From: Mesorhizobium opportunistum WSM2075
Lineage (GTDB): Bacteria; Pseudomonadota; Alphaproteobacteria; Rhizobiales; Rhizobiaceae
DNA: 64,000 nucleotides
NCBI RefSeq assembly: GCF_000176035.2
Contig: NC_015675.1
Span: forward strand, 5,026,001 to 5,090,000
Direction of reading: 5' to 3'
Under the pieces are notes generated by a model. The model searched no databases. It saw only the letters and a program-made list of their open reading frames with translations, and was not told the DNA's origin. Position 1 is the first letter of the stretch. Every line of letters begins with the position of its first letter. A program made the position numbers and the translations under genes. Below, in pieces: positions 58,511 through 64,000 of the stretch.

Positions 58511-59221
58511 TCACACCCTGTCGTCTCGCCCCTTGAAGTCCTTCGCCAAGAGATAAAGCTCTACAGATTCATCGCGCGAGGCGGGTGGCTTGACGTGGTG
58601 CACCGACCGGAAATTCTTCTTGAGCATCGAGAGCAGCTCGTTCTCCGCGCCGCCCTGAAACGTCTTGGCGAGGAAATGTCCGCCCGGCTTCAGCACCGAT
58701 AGCGCGAAATCGGCGGCCACCTCGCACAGATGCATGGTGCGGATATGGTCGGTCCGCTTGTGGCCGGTGGTAGGTGCGGCCATGTCGGACAGCACGACAT
58801 CGGGGTCACCACCCAGCGCCTCGGCCAGCTTCTGCGGGGCTGCCGGATTGAGAAAATCCATCAGCAGCACCGGCGCGCCGGGCACGGCATCCATTTCCAG
58901 ATAGTCGATGCCGATGACATGCGGGTTTTCCGCCGTCGATTTCGTCCGCGCGGCCGCCACCTGGCACCAGCCGCCGGGCGCGGCGCCAAGGTCGATCACC
59001 TTCATGCCGGGCTTGAGCAAGTGATGCTTGTCGTCGATCTCGATCAGCTTGTAGGCCGCGCGCGAGCGGTAGCCGTCGGCCTTCGACCGCTGGACATAGG
59101 GATCGTTGATGTGGCGCTGCAGCCAGCGGCGCGACGATTCCTTCAGGCCACTCTTCTTCTTGATTCGCGTCTTCAGCACGCGAATGCTGGCGGAGCCTGG
59201 TTTTTCCGGTTTCTTGGTCAT
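58511..59221 (-). CDS. rlmE: 23S rRNA 2'-O-methyltransferase RlmE (FtsJ/RrmJ)
   Basis: Methylates U2552 of 23S rRNA with SAM (236 aa). SAM site [14 protein letters not shown] is near residue 78; catalytic K-D-K-E residues are in [36 protein letters not shown] and [13 protein letters not shown] 30-residue basic N-terminus is typical in alphaproteobacteria. In related genomes it directly follows ppx; here the IS110 element lies between them. ATG at 59221. Confidence 0.95.
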   Translation of the reverse strand: MTKKPEKPGSASIRVLKTRIKKKSGLKESSRRWLQRHINDPYVQRSKADGYRSRAAYKLIEIDDKHHLLKPGMKVIDLGAAPGGWCQVAAARTKSTAENPHVIGIDYLEMDAVPGAPVLLMDFLNPAAPQKLAEALGGDPDVVLSDMAAPTTGHKRTDHIRTMHLCEVAADFALSVLKPGGHFLAKTFQGGAENELLSMLKKNFRSVHHVKPPASRDESVELYLLAKDFKGRDDRV

Positions 59222-59299
59222 TGGTTGATTTCTTGCTTGAGCATGTGCGTTTCGCGGAGGGCTTCCCCCATTCCGTCGCCGCTTCGCGGCGCCACCTTG

Positions 59300-59490
59300 T
59301 ATCTACACGAGAGCGATTTCGTGGGATTGAAGCGATTGAGCCAAGGTCCGGGCGGCCGCCCGGACCTTGGCTTGGCGAAGTCGCCCGTACCACCTGAGGT
59401 TACAGCCGCGGGAGAGCTTGGGATCTTCGCCTTCGTCACGCACGACCGAACAGTCGCTTGGTTCCAACCGTACGCACAAGGCAGGTTACC
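59300..59490 (+). ncRNA. Candidate IS110 bridge-RNA region
   Basis: Members of the IS110 group express a bridge RNA from the non-coding left end upstream of the transposase gene. This 190-bp stretch is non-coding, holds a 34-bp palindrome and several short inverted pairs (GGCGAAG / CTTCGCC), and precedes the GTG of the transposase. The call rests on position and structure potential only. Confidence 0.3.
59339..59372. repeat. 34-bp perfect palindrome
   Basis: Perfect inverted repeat with no spacer, centred between 59355 and 59356 (half-site AGCCAAGGTCCGGGCGG). GC-rich; can form a 17-bp stem as RNA or a cruciform in DNA. Lies upstream of the IS110 transposase and of rlmE. Confidence 0.95.
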
Positions 59491-60429
59491 GTGAACAAGA
59501 TCATTTGTGGAGTTGATGTTTCGAAGGATTGGCTGGACGCGCATGTCTGGCCAGGCGGTGCGGCAGAGCGTTTCGCCAATGACGCGACGGGCATCGCAGC
59601 TCTTTGGCTGTTCTGCCGTGGCCACGGCGCAGCAATGGCGGTGATGGAGGCGTCGGGCGGCTATGAGAGGCTGGGGTTCATGCTTTTGTGGGCGCATGGC
59701 ATGCCGTGCGGCGTGGTCAATGCCAAGAGCGTGCGTCGCTTCGCCGAGGCGATGGGTTATCTGGAAAAGACCGACCGGATCGACGCTGCTGTCATCGCCC
59801 ATTACAGCGAAGTCAAGAAGACGGTCCCCACGCCACCGCCGAGCGCTGCCCAGCAGCGGCTCGCCGCACTGGTTGCGCGGCTTTGCCAGGTTGTCGGCGA
59901 TGCGACCATCAACAAGCAGCGCAGAAGTGCCGCACGCGACGCCGAGACATGCGCCAGCATCGAGGCCATGCTGGCCTTCCTCAAGCGCGAGCAACGACGG
60001 CTGGAAGGCGAGATTGCCTCGATGATCGACGACGATCCGCTGTGGGCCAGGCTGGAGCGGGCCTTCCGTTCGCTCAAGGGGGTGGCCGGGCGCACCGTCG
60101 CCCGCCTGATGGCCGAACTGCCTGAGATCGGCCTCATCTCCAACAAAGCCATCGCTAAGCTGGCAGGCCTCGCCCCCATCGCAGATGACAGCGGCAGGCG
60201 GGCCGGCAACAGGCATGTGCGCGGCGGACGCGCCGGGCCGCGAGGCATCCTCTTCATCGTCGCGGCCATCGTGGCCAAGTTCGATCCCCATCTCAAAGCG
60301 TTCGCTCAGCGGTTGCAACAGGCCGGAAAGTCCAAAATGCTCATCCGCATCGCACTCGCCCGAAAACTCCTCGTCATCCTCAATGCAAAAGCACGCGATG
60401 CGCGAGCCGAGTTCGCAAATGCAACTTGA
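59491..60429 (+). CDS. IS110-family transposase
   Basis: 312 aa, GTG start at 59491 (VNKIICGVDVSKDWLDAHV). The N-terminal RuvC-like DEDD domain shows Asp in GVDVSKDWLD, Glu in AVMEASGGYERLG and the Asp pair in KTDRIDAAVIAHY; the C-terminal Transposase_20 domain contains LAGLAPIADDSGRRAGNRHV with the catalytic Ser. A coiled region at about 155-190 links the domains. Full length for the family, so it may be active. RNA-guided recombination is known for IS110 members. Confidence 0.93.
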   Translation: MNKIICGVDVSKDWLDAHVWPGGAAERFANDATGIAALWLFCRGHGAAMAVMEASGGYERLGFMLLWAHGMPCGVVNAKSVRRFAEAMGYLEKTDRIDAAVIAHYSEVKKTVPTPPPSAAQQRLAALVARLCQVVGDATINKQRRSAARDAETCASIEAMLAFLKREQRRLEGEIASMIDDDPLWARLERAFRSLKGVAGRTVARLMAELPEIGLISNKAIAKLAGLAPIADDSGRRAGNRHVRGGRAGPRGILFIVAAIVAKFDPHLKAFAQRLQQAGKSKMLIRIALARKLLVILNAKARDARAEFANAT

Positions 60430-60439
60430 CACCCCAGAC

Positions 60440-60545
60440 AGTCGCTCTCCCCCCTCCGGAGGGAGAGGAAAGGCGCCAGCCGGCGCACGCTCGCGCCTTT
60501 CCTCTCCCCCGTCGACCGGGGGAGAGGTGTCGAGCGAAGCTCGAC
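60440..60545. repeat. RIME-like palindromic element
   Basis: CTCCGGAGGGAGAGGAAAGG arms pair with GCGCCTTTCCTCTCC and with CGTCGACCGGGGGAGAG further on, giving nested stem-loops. It lies directly right of the IS110 transposase and 3' of ppx, and is related in build to the other intergenic elements. Confidence 0.75.
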
Positions 60546-60593
60546 GGAGTGGGGGTCGACTGCTCATTGCTGACGAGGTCCTTAGATTCGGGA

Positions 60594-62015
60594 TCATGCC
60601 CTGCCCCACCCATCGTTGCGCCAGACGCCGTCATCCGCCATCAGCTCGCTTAATATGCCCTCGCGCAGCCCGCGGTCGGCGACGCGCAGCCGCTCGGATG
60701 GCCACACCGCACGGATGGCTTCCAATATAGCACAGCCGGCCAGCACCAGATCGGCGCGATCGGCGCCGATGCACGGGTTGGCGCAGCGCTGCTGGAAATC
60801 CCAGCCGACCAGCTTCTCGACCATGCGATCGACGCTGTCGCGGTCCATCCATAGCCCGTCGACACGGCGACGGTCGTAGCGCTCGAGATCGAGGTGGACG
60901 CCGGCGAGCGTCGTCACCGTGCCGGATGTGCCGAGCAGATGGAAATTCGGGCTGGCCTTGAGATGGCTCAACCGGTCGCGACCGTCGAACGAGGCCAGCC
61001 TGCCGGCGACGTCATCGACCATGGCGGTGAAAATCTCGCGCGTCACGGTGCGGCCGCCGAAACGTTCGGCCAACGAGACGACGCCGACCGGCAGCGACGT
61101 CCAGGACACGATGTGGTTGGCGAGCCGCGGCGAACGGCGGCCGGTGAGGTCGATCAACGCAATCTCCGAAGAACCGCCGCCGATATCGAACAGGACGACG
61201 CCCTGCGTGTCGCGTTCGACCAGCGAACCGCAGCCGGAAACCGCCAGCCGCGCTTCGGTCTGGCGGTCGATGATCTCGAGCTTCAGCCCGGCCTCGCGCT
61301 CGACGCGTTCGAGGAATTCGACCCCGTTCTCGGCCGAGCGGCAGGCTTCGGTGGCGATCAGCCTGGCCTTCCTGATCTTGCGGCCGCGCAATTTGTCGCC
61401 GCAGACTTTCAGCGCCTCGACGGCGCGGTCCATCGCCGGCTGGCCGAGCCGGCCATTGGCGGTCAGCCCCTCGCCCAGCCTGACGATGCGCGAAAAGGCA
61501 TCGATGACGCGGAACTGGCCGTGACGCGTCGGCACCGCGACCAGCAGCCGGCAATTGTTGGTGCCGAGGTCGAGGGCCGCGAAAACGGGAAGCTCGTGCA
61601 CCGGAGGCCGACGGGTACCCTGTTCGGGGCGTGGTGTTGGAACGACCGATGCGATCGCCGCAGCCGCCGACGGAATAGGCGCCACTGCCAGGACCGCGGC
61701 CGTTCCCGGCACCGGTGACCGATTGTCCTGCGGACGCGCTTCATCGCGCGCGAAAACCTTGCGCCCGCGCCTTCGCTTGCGCCGCTTCTTGGGTTTGCCC
61801 TTCTGGTTATGGGTCGCGTCGCCCGCCTGCCCGTCGGCGGAGCGAGGCTCCGTCGGGCGGCGTTGCTGCCAACCGGCCGTCCCCGAGCCCGATGGCCCTG
61901 GGGAAGCGCTGGACGCGCCCACCTCCGGCGCGCCTGCGCCGGTGTCGCGGTCTTCCACTGTCGTTCCTTCCGGCGCCGCGCGAACCGGTGACGGACGCAG
62001 CAGGCGCTTTGGCAT
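60594..62015 (-). CDS. ppx: Exopolyphosphatase/GppA family with basic N-terminal extension
   Basis: 473 aa. From about residue 143 (FAALDLGTNNCRLLVAV) the Ppx/GppA actin-like fold is intact, with GVVLFDIGGGSSEIALID and LLGTSGTVTTLAGVHLDL as nucleotide-binding loops. The first 140 residues are low-complexity, Pro/Ala-rich, with the strongly basic NQKGKPKKRRKRRRGRK (about 71-87). Degrades polyphosphate or pppGpp. In rhizobia it normally precedes rlmE. The unusual N-terminus may bind nucleic acid; this is inference. Confidence 0.92.
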   Translation of the reverse strand: MPKRLLRPSPVRAAPEGTTVEDRDTGAGAPEVGASSASPGPSGSGTAGWQQRRPTEPRSADGQAGDATHNQKGKPKKRRKRRRGRKVFARDEARPQDNRSPVPGTAAVLAVAPIPSAAAAIASVVPTPRPEQGTRRPPVHELPVFAALDLGTNNCRLLVAVPTRHGQFRVIDAFSRIVRLGEGLTANGRLGQPAMDRAVEALKVCGDKLRGRKIRKARLIATEACRSAENGVEFLERVEREAGLKLEIIDRQTEARLAVSGCGSLVERDTQGVVLFDIGGGSSEIALIDLTGRRSPRLANHIVSWTSLPVGVVSLAERFGGRTVTREIFTAMVDDVAGRLASFDGRDRLSHLKASPNFHLLGTSGTVTTLAGVHLDLERYDRRRVDGLWMDRDSVDRMVEKLVGWDFQQRCANPCIGADRADLVLAGCAILEAIRAVWPSERLRVADRGLREGILSELMADDGVWRNDGWGRA

Positions 62016-62234
62016 GTTTCAAGTTGCCGCCAGACTAACAGTGCCGCGCCCGATCACCAAGAGCCGGTTGCTGAATTTTGCCGGCTGGCCGCGCGGCCGC
62101 CCGCGCGACAAGTGTTCGCGGTTGAATAGCCGGCTTCAATGAGGCATTTCTGAAATGGATTGAGGTCACCGGGCAGCCGGCCTCCCACCATCAGGCAAAA
62201 AGGAAGCGGAAACGCAACGCATGGCAGTCAGGCA

Positions 62235-63167
62235 ATGAACTGGAGACGCTATTTCTGGCCGGTCGTCGGCATCGCCGCGGTGATCTTCTCACTGCTGCTG
62301 CTCTGGCACGAACTGCGCGGCATTTCGCTCGACGATGTCTGGGAGGGTCTCGCGGCCATCCCAACCCGCGGCTGGGTCCTGGCGGCCGTGAGTTCGGTCA
62401 TCGCCTATGCCTCGCTCGCCGGCTACGACCACATCGCCCTGCTTCATATCGGTAAAAAAGTGTCGTGGCTGTTCGTGACGCTCTGTTCCTTCACCACCTA
62501 CGCCCTGTCGCACAACATCGGCGGCTCGGTGTTCTCCGGCGCCGTCATCCGCTACCGCGCCTACGGCACCAGGGGCCTGAACGGCCAGGATGTCGGCGTG
62601 CTGGTGGCGATCTGCTGGATCACCTTCGTGCTGTCGACCATCCTCGTCTCCGGCCTCGTGCTGGTCTTCGAGCCGCAGGTTCTCGACCGGTTCTCCGGCA
62701 TTGCCCATCACGGCCTGTCGGAAGCGGCGGGCATCGCCATGCTGATCCTCGTCGCCGCCTACATATTCGGCAGCTGGCTGCACCTGCGCCCGCTGAAGAT
62801 CGCCAGCTTTCAGGTGCATTATCCAGCACTGCCGATCGTCGCCAGGCAATTGCTGGTCGGCCCGATCGAACTCCTGGCGGCGACCGCGATCATCTTCTTC
62901 GCCCTGCCCGAGACCCACAATCCCGGCTATTTCGTCGTGCTCGGCGTGTTCCTCGTCTCGTTCTCGATCGCCCAGATCTCGCACGCACCGGGCGGCCTCG
63001 GCGTGTTCGAGGTGGTGTTCCTGGCCGGGCTTTCGGACATGGACCCGGTCGGGGTGCTGGCGGCGCTGCTGGTGTTCCGGCTGTTTTATCTCATCATCCC
63101 GCTGATTCTCGGGCTTGGCGTCGTGCTGTTCTTCGAACGCTCGCAGTTCAGCCGGACGGAGAGCTGA
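62235..63167 (+). CDS. YbhN/lysylphosphatidylglycerol-synthase transmembrane-domain protein
   Basis: 310 aa with about eight spans; start at ATG 62235 (MNWRRYFWPVVGIAAVIFS). Conserved pieces are LCSFTTYALSHNIGGSVFSG, AVIRYRAYGTRGL and FSIAQISHAPGGLGVFEVVF, typical of the UPF0104 domain. It lacks the soluble synthase domain, so it is a membrane-only homologue rather than an MprF enzyme; proposed roles include lipid flipping. Divergent from ppx. Confidence 0.88.
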   Translation: MNWRRYFWPVVGIAAVIFSLLLLWHELRGISLDDVWEGLAAIPTRGWVLAAVSSVIAYASLAGYDHIALLHIGKKVSWLFVTLCSFTTYALSHNIGGSVFSGAVIRYRAYGTRGLNGQDVGVLVAICWITFVLSTILVSGLVLVFEPQVLDRFSGIAHHGLSEAAGIAMLILVAAYIFGSWLHLRPLKIASFQVHYPALPIVARQLLVGPIELLAATAIIFFALPETHNPGYFVVLGVFLVSFSIAQISHAPGGLGVFEVVFLAGLSDMDPVGVLAALLVFRLFYLIIPLILGLGVVLFFERSQFSRTES

Positions 63168-63182
63168 GACGCGTTCGGCGGC

Positions 63183-63257
63183 CTTCTCCCCGTTCACGGG
63201 GAGTTGAGGAGCGGTCCGCAAAGCGGACGAAAAGCCAACTGCTTGGCTTTTCGTCCG
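63183..63257. repeat. Two hairpins: palindromic repeat and a 15-bp stem
   Basis: CTCCCCGTTCACGGGGAG at 63186-63203 and a perfect 15-bp inverted repeat (63224-63238 with 63243-63257; arm CGGACGAAAAGCCAA) with a four-base loop. Possible terminator region of the YbhN-like gene. Confidence 0.7.
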
Positions 63258-63328
63258 ACGAACGCCGGCAGGCGGATGAGGGGCAGCGCAAACTTGTGCG
63301 ATTGGCCGATTTGAGCCGCAGAGCAGGC

Positions 63329-63356
63329 TTGACTATTTTCCGCTGGCGGCTACAAG
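63329..63356 (+). promoter_or_regulatory. Possible promoter of tRNA-Gln
   Basis: TTGACT, 16 bases, TACAAG, about 55 bp before the tRNA 5' end. The match to the -10 consensus is four of six. Confidence 0.4.
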
Positions 63357-63410
63357 GCAGCGCTCAAGCGGCTCAGCCGTTCGGCCCGCGCGGTCCATGA
63401 CCACGCCTGC

Positions 63411-63484
63411 TGGGGAATAGGTTAACGGTAGACCCACGGACTCTGACTCCGTTAGTCCTGGTTCGAATCCAGGTTCCCCAGCCA
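63411..63484 (+). tRNA. tRNA-Gln (CTG anticodon)
   Basis: 74 nt with encoded CCA. Acceptor arms TGGGGAA / TTCCCCA, D-arm GGTTAACGGTAGACC, anticodon stem ACGGA / TCCGT with loop CTCTGAC (anticodon CTG, codon CAG), T-arm CTGGTTCGAATCCAG, then G and CCA. All stems pair. AT-rich T-runs follow. Its 3' end borders the last ORF of the window, the usual place for island integration. Confidence 0.97.
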
Positions 63485-63571
63485 ACTCTCTTTCTTCGTT
63501 GTTTTTCAATGAGTTAAGCAATGTTAGCGCACATGAAGTGTTACACCTTTGTGGATGCTCCACATGGTCAT

Positions 63572-64000
63572 TTAGAGTCCTAGCGGCAGAGTTCCGATAA
63601 GTTGGCCGGTAAGACCGACAAGAACCCACTTAAGTCCCTTCCCCGACAAATCGCGCGCCTCACCATTTTCCACCAGATCCTCCAAGAATCCATGGATAGA
63701 GGCGCCCAGACGCTTTACGGCGATCGGATCAAGCAGGCCGTTCGGATCAATAATATCTAGATCGGCGCCAACTACGCTGCCGGCTGGCCCTGTGACCTGC
63801 CTCTTTATTGCCCATGCCTCCCGGCGAGATTCCAGCCGCAGCGCCGATTGCGCCAGCCGATAAGTCCAATCGAAAATCTTGTGTTCGTTCCGACGCCTGT
63901 CGGCGGTGAGTTTCTCGAATTTGGCTTGAATCTTCTCTGCCCTGCGAACGTTTCTAACACCCACTTTGTCGGCCAACCGGGTCAGTCCGCGCCCGAACAT
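63572..64000 (-). CDS. Protein of unknown function at window edge
   Basis: 142 aa visible, beginning with an ATG at 64000 that is exactly the window edge, so the gene may extend further. Basic and helical N-terminus (ADKVGVRNVRRAEKIQAKFEKL), ARDLSGKGLKWVLVGLTGQLIG at the end. Not recognised; composition is lower in GC than most genes here. Position next to tRNA-Gln on the opposite strand would fit a prophage or island cargo gene. Confidence 0.6.
   Translation of the reverse strand: MFGRGLTRLADKVGVRNVRRAEKIQAKFEKLTADRRRNEHKIFDWTYRLAQSALRLESRREAWAIKRQVTGPAGSVVGADLDIIDPNGLLDPIAVKRLGASIHGFLEDLVENGEARDLSGKGLKWVLVGLTGQLIGTLPLGL

Larger units (their letters stand above)
59222..60593 (+). mobile_element. 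IS110-family insertion between ppx and rlmE (outer limits of the interval)
   Basis: The interval between the rlmE start and ppx stop is 1.37 kb and carries an IS110 transposase in the opposite direction. The right end is probably within about 20 bp of the transposase stop, since a chromosomal-style palindromic repeat starts near 60440; the left end is not determined. No terminal inverted repeat was found, as usual for IS110. A 9-bp direct repeat ACAGTCGCT at 59450-59458 and 60438-60446 could mark core sites or be chance. Confidence 0.7.

Noticed and set aside
59450..60446. 9-bp direct repeat ACAGTCGCT as proof of IS110 boundaries
   Set aside because: A match this short between two non-coding stretches is not rare by chance, and it would leave only 33 bp left of the transposase; mentioned but not used to set ends.

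Overview
This 64 kb window is a high-GC chromosomal segment of an alphaproteobacterium of the order Hyphomicrobiales (Rhizobiales), most probably a Mesorhizobium or close relative. The inference rests on gene content: the glyA/nrdR/rib/nusB cluster, a MarR regulator resembling LdtR next to an L,D-transpeptidase, GT90 glycosyltransferases, OpgC, DUF982, Bpt, the ppx-rlmE pair, and dispersed palindromic repeats of the rhizobial RIME kind. No 16S gene is present, so the genus is an inference.

Layout. 1-5.7 kb: proton-pumping pyrophosphatase (edge-truncated) and a four-gene YehZYXW/OsmF-type osmoprotectant ABC importer, all on the minus strand. 5.9-14 kb: an FMN reductase, then a minus-strand cluster glyA - secreted protein - nrdR - ribD - ribE - [RHH/ParE toxin-antitoxin] - ribH - nusB - MFS. 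14-20.4 kb: a CPA1 antiporter, an L,D-transpeptidase, an AT-richer insert with a lipoprotein and a small protein, then LdtR. 20.6-31 kb: acyl-CoA hydrolase, ICMT-like methyltransferase, hemB, PPK2, aldo/keto reductase, tandem GT90 genes and small proteins. 31-41 kb: a GntR/MFS pair, a LacI regulator facing two paralogous microproteins with three matching operators, OpgC, an esterase, SthA, RDD, Bpt, EamA. 41-58 kb: AI-2E transporter, parC, a secreted protein, aspS, a DeoR/MFS pair, a second MFS, rnd, MAPEG, guaB, a Phd/PIN toxin-antitoxin and a DHA2 exporter. 58.5-64 kb: rlmE and ppx separated by an IS110-family element, a YbhN-like membrane protein, tRNA-Gln(CTG), and an edge ORF of unknown function.

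Most genes are core housekeeping (riboflavin, one-carbon, heme, IMP and tRNA functions, chromosome decatenation) with stress and envelope functions. Accessory insertions sit inside otherwise conserved clusters: toxin-antitoxin genes within the riboflavin cluster, the lipoprotein pair between the transpeptidase and LdtR, and IS110 between ppx and rlmE. Divergent regulator/transporter pairs (GntR, DeoR) carry recognisable inverted repeats.

The best candidates for something undescribed are the LacI regulator with twin 47/49-residue proteins sharing three near-palindromic operators, the lipoprotein/small-protein pair embedded in the LdtR locus, and the non-coding DNA with a 34-bp perfect palindrome beside the IS110 transposase.
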